Below, piece by piece: positions 9,796 to 20,481 of a DNA stretch of 64,000 nucleotides. The position numbers were made by a program, and so were the translations under genes. The stretch spans positions 1 through 64,000 of the forward strand of contig NZ_LZGS01000002.1 in NCBI RefSeq assembly GCF_001690495.1, given 5' to 3'. The notes below the pieces were generated by a model. The model had not been told where the DNA came from. It worked only from the letters and a program-made list of their open reading frames with translations, and made no database searches. Every line of letters starts with the position of its first letter. Positions within the stretch are counted from its first letter, which is position 1. The DNA comes from Gilliamella sp. App4-10 (GTDB lineage Bacteria > Pseudomonadota > Gammaproteobacteria > Enterobacterales > Orbaceae).

Positions 9796-10317
9796 TTAAA
9801 AAGCGTTGGTATCTTGGAATAAACCTACTTTTAAATCAGATGCTTGATAAATTAGTTTACCATCAACAAAAACTTCACCATCACCAATCCCCATAATTAA
9901 TTTACGATTAATTACGCGTTTGAAATGGATTTTATAGGTCACTTTTTTATTCGTTGGTAATACTTGTCCGGTGAATTTTACCTCACCAACACCTAAAGCA
10001 CGTCCTTTACCCTTACCGCCAATCCAACCTAAATAAAAACCAACTAATTGCCACATAGCATCAAGTCCTAGGCAGCCAGGCATAACTGGGTCGTTTTTAA
10101 AATGACATTTAAAAAACCATAAATCAGGATTAATATCAAGTTCTGCCTCGACAAAACCTTTTCCAAAATTACCACCGTTTTCATTCATTTCGATAATACG
10201 ATCCATCATTAACATTAAATCCGATGGTAATGGAGGTCCATCATGGCCAAATAGTTTATTATTTCCTGATTTAATTAAGTCTGCTTTATCGTACGATGAT
10301 TTACGTTCAAATGTCAT
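9796..10317 (-). CDS. fabA: 3-hydroxydecanoyl-ACP dehydratase/isomerase
   Basis: Makes trans-2- and cis-3-decenoyl-ACP, the branch point to unsaturated fatty acids. The 173-residue hot-dog protein (E. coli 172) shows the catalytic His in [14 protein letters not shown] and the catalytic Asp in [16 protein letters not shown]. It sits beside the Lon-like ycbZ gene on the same strand, as in E. coli (ycbZ-fabA). The 148 bases between them probably hold the fabA promoter. FadR/FabR sites were not resolved. Confidence 0.97.
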   Translation of the reverse strand: MTFERKSSYDKADLIKSGNNKLFGHDGPPLPSDLMLMMDRIIEMNENGGNFGKGFVEAELDINPDLWFFKCHFKNDPVMPGCLGLDAMWQLVGFYLGWIGGKGKGRALGVGEVKFTGQVLPTNKKVTYKIHFKRVINRKLIMGIGDGEVFVDGKLIYQASDLKVGLFQDTNAF

Positions 10318-10465
10318 AAAAAAACCTTTTTATTTGTTGTTATTACTTTCATGATTCAAAGAATAGATTATTTAGAACTATGTTATAAAAATTCAAAAGC
10401 GATAAAAACGTTTTGTTTTATCCCATTAATTAATGAAATTATGAGCTAAAGTTTATTGGTTATTG

Positions 10466-12238
10466 TCACTTTTTGCAATATCTTTGCCATTTACTTAGCC
10501 AACTATCTTGTTTTTTGTCTTGTAATAATACTGCCTGCATACGTGCATGAATTAACTGGTAAAGGTTGATACTACTTTTATCTTTATAAGGTATACCCGT
10601 GAGCAAATAAAGTGCATCTGCAATATGTTCCACTGTCCATATTGAAAATTTCTCTTGTTCGATGGCTTCAATGACTTTATCACTTAAACTTAGATGGCGT
10701 TGATTGGTGGCTGGTATGATCACTCCTTGTTGACCTGTTAAGCCTTGATGCTGACAAACAGCAAAAAAGCCTTCAATTTTTTCATTTACACCACCAATTG
10801 CTTGGACATGGCCAAATTGATCCACAGAACCAGTTACAGCCAATTGCTGATCAATAGGTTGCTGAGATAAAGCGCTAATGATTGCACAAAGTCCGGCAAG
10901 CGAAGCACTGTCACCATCAATTTCACTATAAGATTGCTCAAAAACCAAAGAAGTCGAAAAAGGTAATTGGTGATTAAACGCAAACTCAGACATGATAAAG
11001 GCTTGCATGATCATCATTCCTTTTGAGTGAATATTACCGGCTAATTCTGTTTTGCGTTCAATATCAATTAGCTCACCATCGCCAAAATGAATAAGGCAAC
11101 TTAAACGTGTCGGTTCACCTATAGCTTTGGGATTTCCAGGATATTCAATTACCGATAAGCCATTTATTTGCCCAACGACTTGATCTTTAGTATTAATCAT
11201 TATTTGATTACTAAAGATTTCCTCATGTAGCCGTTCTTGCAAATAATCTTCGTGCCATGATTTTTTCTTTATCGCCGTTGTAATCGCTGATTCATCTATT
11301 ACATTATTTTGCATAAAGTAAGTTGCATTGACTAATAATGAATTAACCCAATCAACAGACAGGGGTAGGTAATATTGATCACCAGTATAGCGTGTTGCTG
11401 CTTTGTAAATTTTTGCAAAAGCCGAGGTATCAATATCAGGTAATTGCTGTTTACTGGCAATAAATTTCAAGTAGTTAATCCAGTGTTCAAGTTGTTTGGG
11501 TGATTTAACCTGTAATTCATTTTCAAATTCAGTATAAATAGATGTTGAGTAAAATTCAGGTTCGAAATCTTGTAATTCTGCTAAACTTAATCTATCCCCC
11601 ACTAAAATGATACGTAAATCAAGTGGCATAGGAGGGATAGATAAGGGTAAAGGATGAGATTCGTCAGATGAACCCCACTCAAATTCTTGTGTTATTACCA
11701 TTTGCTTTAGCTTTGTCCATAGCGACGGTTGGCTAAGTAGCGACCGAAGACCTAAAATTAAAACGCCACCATTAGCATGATGAACCAGTCCTGCTTGTAA
11801 TTTAATTGGTGCATTTTCAGGTTGTCTAACACAACCAAACAGTTTTTCAGCATCAACAGATGTGGCAAATAAACAATTGTCTTGAGTTGCAAATTTATCT
11901 TGCTTGCTTTTCGCTTCGGTTAGTGTAATTTTGCTTTCGTTACAAAAATAACGATAACCGAGTGGAGTTGAAGTTAAATCAAGTTTAATAGCTTGCCTTA
12001 GTAAATCAAAAAAAAGCTCACTTTCAGGAGCTTTAAGCAGCATAAAGCGTGGGCTGTAACATACTCTTTTCTTGGGGCATAACAGTGACAAAGCGGAAGC
12101 AACACGTGGTTGCCACATGAGTAAATGTTCTGATTTTTCTGACACTAAGGCTGTTGAAGCATTAGTTTCGTGTCTGAATGCAGAAATATAAGATAAATCA
12201 GGTTGGATCTGTTGTGCATTGAGTTGTGTAATTGCCAA
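10466..12238 (-). CDS. ycbZ: Lon-related ATP-dependent protease-like protein YcbZ
   Basis: 590 residues. The N-terminal part is a divergent AAA-like region without a textbook Walker A. The C-terminal part is a Lon protease domain with the Ser-Lys dyad: Ser in EIDGDSASLAGLCA and Lys in GGVNEKIEGFFAVCQ. YcbZ proteins carry the Lon catalytic domain, but their substrates are poorly known; E. coli YcbZ has been linked to ribosome or translation quality. Length agrees with the E. coli protein (586). Neighbouring fabA is the conserved context. Confidence 0.88.
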   Translation of the reverse strand: MAITQLNAQQIQPDLSYISAFRHETNASTALVSEKSEHLLMWQPRVASALSLLCPKKRVCYSPRFMLLKAPESELFFDLLRQAIKLDLTSTPLGYRYFCNESKITLTEAKSKQDKFATQDNCLFATSVDAEKLFGCVRQPENAPIKLQAGLVHHANGGVLILGLRSLLSQPSLWTKLKQMVITQEFEWGSSDESHPLPLSIPPMPLDLRIILVGDRLSLAELQDFEPEFYSTSIYTEFENELQVKSPKQLEHWINYLKFIASKQQLPDIDTSAFAKIYKAATRYTGDQYYLPLSVDWVNSLLVNATYFMQNNVIDESAITTAIKKKSWHEDYLQERLHEEIFSNQIMINTKDQVVGQINGLSVIEYPGNPKAIGEPTRLSCLIHFGDGELIDIERKTELAGNIHSKGMMIMQAFIMSEFAFNHQLPFSTSLVFEQSYSEIDGDSASLAGLCAIISALSQQPIDQQLAVTGSVDQFGHVQAIGGVNEKIEGFFAVCQHQGLTGQQGVIIPATNQRHLSLSDKVIEAIEQEKFSIWTVEHIADALYLLTGIPYKDKSSINLYQLIHARMQAVLLQDKKQDSWLSKWQRYCKK

Positions 12239-12428
12239 AGTTGTTGTCTTTTTTGTTAACTTATTTCATCTTCAAATTATAACAAGTATCCGATGTATCG
12301 CCAACAGATTACCAAAATCTTTATGCTAACAAATAAAAAATTTACAGAAAGATTTTTCAAAATCAGGTAAACTAAAGCATAATTTAATGTTTATAAATCT
12401 TCATTATCACCATTAGTAACGACTTAAT

Positions 12429-14201
12429 ATGCTCAAAATCAAAAATACTTACTTCAAAGACGATCGTGCCTCACAAATTGTTAGCTGGGGTCATTGGTTT
12501 ACGTTGTTTAATATTTTTGTTGTAATTTTATTGGGGAGCCAATATTTACTCATTGCGGATTGGCCCCGTACTTTTATGGGCCGATTTTATGCAATCATTA
12601 GCGCCATTGGTCATTTCAGTTATTTGACCTTTATTGCTTATTTAATTTTACTTTTTCCGTTAAGTTTTTTTATTCATTCGTCTCGCTGGCAAAGGATTAT
12701 TGCAACGGTTTTTGCAACAATCGGTATTTCATTACTGATTATTGATATTGAAGTTTTTTCGCATTTTAGAATGCATCTTAATTTGTCAATTTGGCAATTA
12801 TTTTCATCGCAAAAAGTTTCTTATTTAAGTACGATATTTATTGCCATTCCATTTATTTTATTGATTGAAATTTTATTTTCATTATGGAGTTGGAAAAAAC
12901 TACGTAGCTTAAGTAAACGCAAATGCTATGCAAAACCAGTAGTAATTCTTTTTATTGTTTGCTTCGTTGCCTCGCATTTGATTCATAGCTGGGCTGATGC
13001 TAATTTTTATCGACCAATTACCATGCAACGCTCAAGTCTTCCACTTTCTTATCCTTTAACTGCTCGCCATTTTCTTGAACGGTATGGCTTTATGAAAGAA
13101 AACGGTTATCGCGATCGTGTTGCTCTAGAAGGAAATCCTTTTGCGATGACAATTGAGTATCCGTTAGGACATATTGTTTATGATCAGAAGCCAATAAAAA
13201 ATAACGTGATAATGATTGCTATTGAAGGATGGAATGCTAATTTGTTAACTAAATATATGCCGTGGTTAAATGAATTTTCTCAAGATAATATTTCCTTTAC
13301 TAATCATTATGGTGCAAGTAATCAATCGTATTTGAATGATTTTTCATTGTTTTATGGATTAGATCCTAATTACTATAATAGTATTCTTGTTGGGCATAAA
13401 CCGTCTGTATTGCTCGAGGTTGTTAGTAAGCAGCACTATAATTTAGGTCTATTTTCAGCAGATGGCTTTGCAGAACCTTTATATCGTTCGGCTTTGTTAT
13501 CTAATTTTTCAATACCAGAGCCTAAAAGACAGTCTAATAAACAGATAACCGAAAACTGGATGAAATGGCATAAAGAACAAAATAACCTAAATAATCACAC
13601 ACCTTCGTTTTCTATTATCCAATATTCGTTGAGTGATAAAAACAAAAAAGTTTCGCTGTCCGCTCTCCAATCTGAAGCTAAAAAATTGGATCAGTATATT
13701 AAATCATTAATTGCTTATTTAAAATTATCTAATGCTTATAATGATACGGTTATTATTATTACTGGATCGAATGATATTAAAATTGATGAAGCCAAAAAAA
13801 TAGTATTACGCAATACAGGTAGCAATTTTAATCGTGCATCATTAAAAGTACCATTGATTATGTCATGGCCTAATAAAGACAGTGCTCAAATCACAGAAAC
13901 AACCTCGCAAACGGATATTATGTGTACATTAATGCAAGAAATATTTCACGTCTCTACGCCACCACAGCAATATAGTCAAGGTAAAAATCTATTTAACCAA
14001 AAGTCTAGACAATGGATAGTTGCTGGTGATGAGAATACGATTGCTGCACTTTACGATGATAACACTGTTGTTCTAGATGCCTTTGGTCGTTCTAAAATTT
14101 ATGATCTTAATGGTAAATTACAAAAAGGCGAAAAAATCAGCTTGCCGATCTTTTTACAAGTCGTTACCGAAAATCGCCGTTTTATGGTCGTGGATAATTG
14201 A
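12429..14201 (+). CDS. yejM: Inner-membrane sulfatase-like protein YejM (PbgA/LapC)
   Basis: 590 residues: five membrane helices in roughly the first 190, then a periplasmic alkaline-phosphatase/sulfatase-like domain (IMIAIEGWNANLLTKYMPWL, FLQVVTENRR). In Enterobacterales YejM senses lipid A and controls LpxC proteolysis through LapB, setting the LPS level. The catalytic metal site is degenerate in this family. Length matches E. coli (586). It is convergent with lipA. Regulation of LPS synthesis here is inferred from the family. Confidence 0.9.
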   Translation: MLKIKNTYFKDDRASQIVSWGHWFTLFNIFVVILLGSQYLLIADWPRTFMGRFYAIISAIGHFSYLTFIAYLILLFPLSFFIHSSRWQRIIATVFATIGISLLIIDIEVFSHFRMHLNLSIWQLFSSQKVSYLSTIFIAIPFILLIEILFSLWSWKKLRSLSKRKCYAKPVVILFIVCFVASHLIHSWADANFYRPITMQRSSLPLSYPLTARHFLERYGFMKENGYRDRVALEGNPFAMTIEYPLGHIVYDQKPIKNNVIMIAIEGWNANLLTKYMPWLNEFSQDNISFTNHYGASNQSYLNDFSLFYGLDPNYYNSILVGHKPSVLLEVVSKQHYNLGLFSADGFAEPLYRSALLSNFSIPEPKRQSNKQITENWMKWHKEQNNLNNHTPSFSIIQYSLSDKNKKVSLSALQSEAKKLDQYIKSLIAYLKLSNAYNDTVIIITGSNDIKIDEAKKIVLRNTGSNFNRASLKVPLIMSWPNKDSAQITETTSQTDIMCTLMQEIFHVSTPPQQYSQGKNLFNQKSRQWIVAGDENTIAALYDDNTVVLDAFGRSKIYDLNGKLQKGEKISLPIFLQVVTENRRFMVVDN

Positions 14202-14220
14202 TTTATCTTTTAAAGAGAAT

Positions 14221-14250
14221 AATAAAAATAGGGTGAAGATTACTTCACCT
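14221..14250 (-). terminator. Rho-independent terminator of the lipB-lipA operon
   Basis: On the minus strand a 7-bp stem (GGTGAAG / CTTCACC, 14232-14249) overlaps the lipA stop codon and is followed by CTATTTTTATT. Confidence 0.6.
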
Positions 14251-15199
14251 CTTTGCCCATTGCTTGTAAATCAGCATGATAAGATGAACGCACAAATGGT
14301 CCACAAGCAGCATGAGTAAATCCCATATTTAATGCTGTTTGCTTCAATTCTTCAAATTCTTGTGGTGAAACATAACGTTCAACTGGTAAGTGATATTTAC
14401 TAGGTTGCAAATATTGCCCCAGCGTTAACATAGTGACACCATTACTTCGTAAATCTTTTAATACTTTAATTAATTCCTCGTTTGTTTCACCTAGTCCAAC
14501 CATCAAGCCCGACTTTGTTGGAATTTCAGGATGTCGTTCTTTAAACGCTGCTAGTAATTTGAGTGATCCTTCATAGTTAGCACCAGGGCGGATTTGTTTA
14601 TATAAACGAGGAATGTTTTCTAAGTTATGATTAAATACGTCGGGAGGATTATCACTTAACACATCAATTGCTTCATCAATACAGCCACGAAAGTCGGGAG
14701 TTAGTGTTTCAATTTTTATATTTGGATTTAATGTCCGGATTTCTTGAGTACAAGAGGCAAAATGACTTGCACCGCCATCTTTTAAATCGTCCCTATCCAC
14801 TGAAGTAATAACAACATAGCGCAACTTCATCTCTTGAATTGTTTTAGCTAGTTTTATGGGTTCTTCACGATCTGGTGGTAATGGTCTACCATGTGCAACA
14901 TCGCAAAATGGGCAACGGCGAGTACAAATATCGCCTAAAATCATAAAAGTGGCTGTACCATGGTTAAAGCATTCAGCTAAATTAGGACAAGAGGCTTCTT
15001 CACAAACTGAATGCAATCCATGTTTACGCATGGTATTTTTGATATGTGCAATATTATCAGAGTGAGCAGATAATTTAATTCGCATCCATTCGGGCTTTTT
15101 TAGTGGTGCTACATCTTCTAATGTGATTGTTGGGATTAAGCGTGTTTTGTCAGCATCACGATATTTTGAGCTTCTGATTATTGTTTCATTATTTGGCAT
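14240..15199 (-). CDS. lipA: Lipoyl synthase
   Basis: Radical-SAM enzyme that inserts two sulfurs into protein-bound octanoyl groups to form lipoate. Both iron-sulfur clusters are visible: the auxiliary [12 protein letters not shown] and the radical-SAM CTRRCPFC. The C-terminal serine ligand is in VRSSYHAD. 319 residues (E. coli 321). It follows lipB by 10 bases on the same strand. The products modify the AceF lipoyl domains encoded about 3 kb away. Confidence 0.97.
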   Translation of the reverse strand: MPNNETIIRSSKYRDADKTRLIPTITLEDVAPLKKPEWMRIKLSAHSDNIAHIKNTMRKHGLHSVCEEASCPNLAECFNHGTATFMILGDICTRRCPFCDVAHGRPLPPDREEPIKLAKTIQEMKLRYVVITSVDRDDLKDGGASHFASCTQEIRTLNPNIKIETLTPDFRGCIDEAIDVLSDNPPDVFNHNLENIPRLYKQIRPGANYEGSLKLLAAFKERHPEIPTKSGLMVGLGETNEELIKVLKDLRSNGVTMLTLGQYLQPSKYHLPVERYVSPQEFEELKQTALNMGFTHAACGPFVRSSYHADLQAMGKEVK

Positions 15200-15209
15200 A
15201 ATTGGTATC

Positions 15210-15830
15210 TTAATACTTGGATAGATGATTAATAAAGTTATCGGTTAATAGTTGTTTTATTTCGTTGCGGTCAATGTTCAAAACATAGTCTTTTAATTGT
15301 GTCATTTGTAATCCAGCGTAACCACAAGGATTAATGTTATTGAAAGGGGTAAGATCCATATCAATATTTAATGCCAGTCCATGTAGTGTGCAGCCTCGGT
15401 TTATATGCAAACCAAGCGAACATATTTTTTTATGATTAATATATACACCTGGAGCCTCTGCTTTTGTGTAGGCTATAATACCATAGTATGCTAAAGTTTG
15501 AATGACACAATTTTCTAAAAAACTCACCATATCACGAATGCCAATATTGCGTCTTCTTAAATCAATTAGGATATACATGATTTGTTGTCCGGGAGCATGA
15601 TAAGTAATTTGACCACCGCGATCAGTTTGAATAACAGGAATATTCGTATGATTTAATAAATGTTCAGCTTTACCCACTTTACCTTGGGTAAAGACGGGTT
15701 GATGTTCTACTAACCAAATTTCATCAGGTGTTTGTTCATTACGATTTTGGGTAAACTCATGCATAGCTTGATAAGTTTGCATATAGGGAACAACGTGTAG
15801 GTCTTTGATGATAACATCATTAATGTTCAT
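15210..15830 (-). CDS. lipB: Octanoyltransferase
   Basis: Transfers octanoate from ACP to the lipoyl-domain lysine, the first step of lipoate synthesis. It shows [14 protein letters not shown], the [14 protein letters not shown] block, the conserved Lys in [13 protein letters not shown] and the catalytic Cys in NPCGYAG. I prefer the ATG at 15830 (206 residues, starting MNINDVII), which matches the family N-terminus. In-frame ATGs at 15848 and 15860 are possible. Forms an operon with lipA and is divergent from the pyruvate dehydrogenase operon. Confidence 0.94.
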   Translation of the reverse strand: MNINDVIIKDLHVVPYMQTYQAMHEFTQNRNEQTPDEIWLVEHQPVFTQGKVGKAEHLLNHTNIPVIQTDRGGQITYHAPGQQIMYILIDLRRRNIGIRDMVSFLENCVIQTLAYYGIIAYTKAEAPGVYINHKKICSLGLHINRGCTLHGLALNIDMDLTPFNNINPCGYAGLQMTQLKDYVLNIDRNEIKQLLTDNFINHLSKY

Positions 15831-15895
15831 GATATTGCTTATTGTCATTGGTATTAACAAAAAATTTATAAATATATATCAGATTTTACTACAAT

Positions 15896-15925
15896 TTGAC
15901 AACTTGTAGATGATTTCGGTATAGA
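15896..15925 (+). promoter_or_regulatory. Candidate sigma-70 promoter for aceEF-lpd
   Basis: TTGACA at 15896-15901, an 18-base spacer and TATAGA at 15920-15925. This would give a leader of about 260 bases before aceE. I saw no PdhR-type operator (AATTGGT...ACCAATT) in 15861-16193, and no pdhR gene precedes aceE as it does in E. coli. Confidence 0.45.
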
Positions 15926-16193
15926 CATTATAGCTATTTTTTTGTATTTATTCATTAGTAAAATTTGGTTTTTATCAAACAACTAACATTGTTTTAAATG
16001 TTACCATTGAAATAGTTGATTAATTTGATAGGAATTAACATTCTTTTCTAAGCTTTGGTTTGCTTTACTTTTTTTATGAAAATGGCAGACTGATGCAAAT
16101 GAAACTCCATAATGCAGGGTTGTAATTTATATAGTTATTTATAGCTAAGGATAGCAAATACTGCATTTTTTTTAACAAAAAAGAGGTTTTTAT
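15926..16193 (+). other. Untranslated leader upstream of aceE
   Basis: The rest of the 333-base lipB/aceE gap. It is AT-rich and ends in AAAGAGG before the aceE ATG. I see no reading frame or clear hairpin. Confidence 0.35.
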
Positions 16194-18860
16194 ATGTCGG
16201 ACATGCAAGTGAATGATATCGATCCCGTTGAAACACAAGATTGGCTCAAAAGTCTTGATTCAATTATTCGTGAAGAAGGTATCGAACGTGCACAATATAT
16301 TATTGAACAAATAGTCAATAAAGCAAGAGATGGTGGTGTTCCACTACTTTTTGGTTCTTCAACAAGTAATTATGTCAATACAATTCCAGTAGAAGAACAA
16401 CCTGCTTATCCTGGCGATTGGGAAATAGAAAGACGCATTCGTTCAATTGTTCGTTGGAATGCAATTATGATGGTGCTAAGGGCTTCAAAAAAAGATCTGG
16501 AACTTGGCGGTCATATGGCATCGTTTCAGTCTGCTGCTACATTTTATGAAGTTTGCTTTAATCATTTTTTCCGTGCACGCAACGAAAAAGATGGTGGTGA
16601 CTTAATTTATTTCCAAGGACATATTTCACCGGGCGTTTATTCACGAGCATTTATTGAAGGTCGTTTAACCGAAGAGCAACTTGATAATTTTCGTCAAGAG
16701 GTACATGGAAAAGGACTACCTTCTTATCCTCATCCTAAATTACTCCCTGAATTTTGGCAATTCCCAACAGTATCAATGGGGCTTGGTCCTATTAGTGCTA
16801 TTTATCAAGCTCGTTTTTTAAAATATTTAGAAAATCGTGGTCTAAAAGATACTTCTGAACAAACTGTCTATGCTTTCTTAGGCGATGGTGAGATGGATGA
16901 ACCAGAATCAAAAGGTGCAATCACCCTTGCAACGCGTGAAAAGTTAGATAATTTGGTATTTGTTATCAACTGTAACTTACAACGATTAGATGGTCCAGTA
17001 ACCGGTAATGGTAAAATTATTAATGAGCTTGAAGGCGTATTTGCTGGTGCAGGTTGGAATGTCATTAAAGTTCTGTGGGGTGATCGTTGGGATAAATTAC
17101 TACAAAAAGATAAATCAGGTAAATTAATTCGTCTAATGAACGAAACGCTTGATGGCGATTATCAAACATTAAAATCAAAAGACGGTGCTTATGTTCGCGA
17201 GCATTTCTTTGGTAAATATCCTGAAACTGCAGAACTCGTTAAAGATATGTCTGATGAAGAAATCTTTAGATTAAACCGTGGTGGTCAAGATCCAGCTAAA
17301 ATGTTTGCTGCATTCCAACGAGCCAAAGAAACTAAAGATCGCCCAACTGTTATTCTTGCTCATACCATTAAAGGTTATGGTATGGGGGCAGCAGCCGAAG
17401 CAAAAAATATTGCTCACCAAGTGAAAAAAATGAATATGGATGGTGTGCGTCATGTTCGTGATTTCTTCAATATTCCTGTAACAGATGAAGCACTTGAAAA
17501 ATTACCTTATATCAAATTTGAGGAACACACGCCAGAATACAAATATATTCATGAACGTCGTAATGCATTACATGGCTATGTTCCATCAAGATTAACCAAA
17601 TTCTCTGGTACGATCTCTATTCCATCATTAAGCGAATTTTCGTCATTACTTGAAGCACAATCAAAAGAAATTTCAACCACAATTGCGTTTGTCCGTGCAC
17701 TTAACATCATGCTTAAGGATAAAGAATTAGCACCACGCTTAGTACCTATTTTGGCTGATGAAGCGCGTACTTTTGGTATGGAAGGCTTATTCCGTCAAAT
17801 TGGGATTTATAATCCACATGGGCAACAATATACGCCACAAGATAAAGAGCAAGTTGCTTATTATCGTGAAGACGAAAAAGGTCAAATTTTACAAGAAGGG
17901 ATTAATGAATGTGGTGCAACGGCTTCATGGTTAGCTGCTGCGACATCATATAGCACCAATGATTTCCCAATGATTCCATTCTACATTTATTATTCTATGT
18001 TTGGTTTCCAACGTATTGGCGATTTAATGTGGGCAGCTGGCGATCAACAAGCACGCGGATTTATGATCGGTGGTACATCAGGTCGTACAACATTAAATGG
18101 TGAAGGCTTACAACATCAAGATGGTCACAGCCACATTCAATCATTAACCATACCTAACTGTATCTCATATGATCCTGCTTATGCTTATGAAGTTGCGGTT
18201 ATTATGCAAGATGGTTTACGTCGTATGTATGGCGAACAAGAAAACGTTTACTACTATATTACAACACTCAATGAAAACTATGCACAGCCTGCAATGCCAG
18301 AAGGTGCAGAAGAAGGCATTCGTCGTGGTATTTATAAACTTGATACTGTTGAAGGTCAAAAAGGTAAACCGACTGTTCAGTTATTAGGTTCTGGTTCGAT
18401 TTTACGTCATGTACGTGATGCGGCTGACATCTTAGCTAAAAACTATGGTATTAGTTCCGAAGTTTATAGTGTAACATCATTTACTGAACTTGCTCGTGAT
18501 GGACAAGATTGTGAACGATACAATATGCTACATCCAAGTGAAACACCAAAAGTGCCTTATGTTGCACAAATTATGAATAACAATCCAGCAGTAGTTTCAA
18601 CTGATTATATGAAAATTTTTGCTGAGCAAATTCGTGGATTTGTACCTGCTGAAAGTTATCGAGTGCTTGGTACTGACGGCTTTGGTCGCAGTGATAGCCG
18701 TGAAAATTTACGCCATCACTTTGAAGTTGATGCATCTTATGTTGTTGTTGCAGCATTGGGTGAACTTGCTAAACGTGGTGATATCGAAGTTAGCGTTGTT
18801 GAAGAAGCGATTAAAAAATTCGAAATCAATGCTGACAAACTTAATCCACGAATTGCATAA
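16194..18860 (+). CDS. aceE: Pyruvate dehydrogenase E1 component (homodimeric)
   Basis: Thiamine-diphosphate enzyme that decarboxylates pyruvate and acetylates the lipoyl group of E2. 888 residues (E. coli 887). The ThDP motif runs from FLGDGEMDEPESKGAI to FVINCNLQRLDG, and HTIKGYGMG and GGTSGRTTLNGEGLQHQDGH blocks are present. First gene of aceE-aceF-lpd; aceF starts 12 bases after the stop. Its cofactor (thiamine) is imported by thiBPQ elsewhere in the window. Confidence 0.98.
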   Translation: MSDMQVNDIDPVETQDWLKSLDSIIREEGIERAQYIIEQIVNKARDGGVPLLFGSSTSNYVNTIPVEEQPAYPGDWEIERRIRSIVRWNAIMMVLRASKKDLELGGHMASFQSAATFYEVCFNHFFRARNEKDGGDLIYFQGHISPGVYSRAFIEGRLTEEQLDNFRQEVHGKGLPSYPHPKLLPEFWQFPTVSMGLGPISAIYQARFLKYLENRGLKDTSEQTVYAFLGDGEMDEPESKGAITLATREKLDNLVFVINCNLQRLDGPVTGNGKIINELEGVFAGAGWNVIKVLWGDRWDKLLQKDKSGKLIRLMNETLDGDYQTLKSKDGAYVREHFFGKYPETAELVKDMSDEEIFRLNRGGQDPAKMFAAFQRAKETKDRPTVILAHTIKGYGMGAAAEAKNIAHQVKKMNMDGVRHVRDFFNIPVTDEALEKLPYIKFEEHTPEYKYIHERRNALHGYVPSRLTKFSGTISIPSLSEFSSLLEAQSKEISTTIAFVRALNIMLKDKELAPRLVPILADEARTFGMEGLFRQIGIYNPHGQQYTPQDKEQVAYYREDEKGQILQEGINECGATASWLAAATSYSTNDFPMIPFYIYYSMFGFQRIGDLMWAAGDQQARGFMIGGTSGRTTLNGEGLQHQDGHSHIQSLTIPNCISYDPAYAYEVAVIMQDGLRRMYGEQENVYYYITTLNENYAQPAMPEGAEEGIRRGIYKLDTVEGQKGKPTVQLLGSGSILRHVRDAADILAKNYGISSEVYSVTSFTELARDGQDCERYNMLHPSETPKVPYVAQIMNNNPAVVSTDYMKIFAEQIRGFVPAESYRVLGTDGFGRSDSRENLRHHFEVDASYVVVAALGELAKRGDIEVSVVEEAIKKFEINADKLNPRIA

Positions 18861-18872
18861 GAGGTTGTTATA

Positions 18873-20465
18873 ATGAGTATTCAAATTAAATTACCAGATA
18901 TTGGCGGTGATGAAGTCGAAGTGACCGAAATTCTAGTTAATGTTGGTGACAAAGTTGAAGCTGATCAGTCAATTATGACTGTCGAAGGTGATAAAGCATC
19001 AATGGAAATTCCAGCACCACAAGCCGGTATCGTTAAATCTATTTCGGTAAAAATTGGCGATAAAGTCCAAACAGGTGTGGACATTATGGTCTTTGATGAG
19101 CAGGGTGGTGCTGAGCCTGCGGCTTCAGCACAAGAAGCACCAAAAGTTGAAGTGACACCAACTGCTGCTGCAGCGAGCCAAACTGTTGATGTCAATGTGC
19201 CTGATATCGGTGGCGATGAAGTTGAAGTGACCGAAATTTTAGTAAAAGTTGGCGATACTATATCTGTTGATGATTCGTTAATTACCGTTGAAGGTGATAA
19301 AGCTTCAATGGAAGTACCCGCAACCATTGCCGGCACCGTTAAAAGTATCACAGTGAAAGTGGGCGATAAGGTGAAAACAGGTTCCAAAATTATGGAATTT
19401 GAAACCACAACTAGTGCAGCGCCAGCTACACAAACAGCGCCGGTCGCTCCAGCACCTGTTGCTGAAAAAGCCGCACCAGCGCCAACATCATCGCCTGTTA
19501 CCGCACAATCAGCGCCTGTATCATCAGGCAATGACTTTGTTGAAAATGATGCTTATGCGCACGCAACACCATCAGTACGCCGTTTAGCGCGTGAATTTGG
19601 CGTAAATCTCGCTAAAGTCACCGCGACAGGTCCTAAAAACCGTATTTTGCGTGAAGACATTCAAGCCTACGTTAAAAACGCAGTTAAACAAGTTGAGAGT
19701 GGCGCTGCTGGTGGTGCATTACCTGGTTTATTACCATGGCCGAAAGTTGATTTTAGTAAATTTGGTGAAGTTGAAAGCCTACCATTAACTAAAATCCAAA
19801 AAGTATCAGGTGCAAATTTACACCGTAACTGGGTCATGATTCCACATGTGACTGAGTTTGATGAAACCGATATTACTGATTTAGAGGCATTCCGTAAGCA
19901 ACAAAATGCAGAAGCTGATAAGAAGAAGCTTGACCTTAAGATCACACCTTTAGTGTTTATCATGAAGGCGGTAGCTAGCGCATTAACCGCGTATCCACGC
20001 TTTAATAGCTCATTATCTGAAGATGCTCAAACGCTAATTATCAAAAAATACATTAATATTGGTGTAGCTGTTGATACACCAAACGGTCTTGTTGTGCCAG
20101 TGTTTAAAGATGTTGATAAAAAAGGCATTGTTGAGCTTTCTCGAGAACTTGCGGCAATTTCTAAAAAAGCGCGTGAAGGTAAATTGACTGGTAGCGATAT
20201 GCAAGGTGGATGTTTCACTATTTCTAGCCTTGGTGGTATTGGTACAACCTCGTTTACACCAATTGTCAATGCGCCAGAAGTGGGCATTTTAGGCGTATCT
20301 CGTTCTAGCATGAAACCAGTATGGAATGGCAAAGAGTTTACACCACGCTTAATGTTGCCTTTATCATTATCATTCGATCATCGTGTTATTGATGGTGCGG
20401 ATGGTGCGCGCTTCTTAAGCCATATTGTTAACGTCTTATCCGACTTACGTCGTTTAGTGATGTAA
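18873..20465 (+). CDS. aceF: Dihydrolipoamide acetyltransferase (E2) with two lipoyl domains
   Basis: Core of the pyruvate dehydrogenase complex; transfers acetyl groups to CoA. Domain order in 530 residues: lipoyl 1 (lipoylated Lys41 in EGDKASME), lipoyl 2 (Lys143, same motif), an Ala/Pro-rich linker, the E1/E3-binding domain ([19 protein letters not shown]) and the catalytic domain with [12 protein letters not shown] (active-site His). E. coli has three lipoyl domains, so this form is one shorter. The two lipoyl segments are near-identical repeats. An antisense open frame over the linker is only a codon-bias shadow. Confidence 0.97.
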   Translation: MSIQIKLPDIGGDEVEVTEILVNVGDKVEADQSIMTVEGDKASMEIPAPQAGIVKSISVKIGDKVQTGVDIMVFDEQGGAEPAASAQEAPKVEVTPTAAAASQTVDVNVPDIGGDEVEVTEILVKVGDTISVDDSLITVEGDKASMEVPATIAGTVKSITVKVGDKVKTGSKIMEFETTTSAAPATQTAPVAPAPVAEKAAPAPTSSPVTAQSAPVSSGNDFVENDAYAHATPSVRRLAREFGVNLAKVTATGPKNRILREDIQAYVKNAVKQVESGAAGGALPGLLPWPKVDFSKFGEVESLPLTKIQKVSGANLHRNWVMIPHVTEFDETDITDLEAFRKQQNAEADKKKLDLKITPLVFIMKAVASALTAYPRFNSSLSEDAQTLIIKKYINIGVAVDTPNGLVVPVFKDVDKKGIVELSRELAAISKKAREGKLTGSDMQGGCFTISSLGGIGTTSFTPIVNAPEVGILGVSRSSMKPVWNGKEFTPRLMLPLSLSFDHRVIDGADGARFLSHIVNVLSDLRRLVM

Positions 20466-20481
20466 TTAAGGAGATCAAATT

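Noticed and set aside
18965-19531. A 188-codon antisense frame inside aceF
   Set aside because: It lies opposite the lipoyl domains and Ala/Pro linker, is low-complexity, and is explained by codon bias of the real gene.
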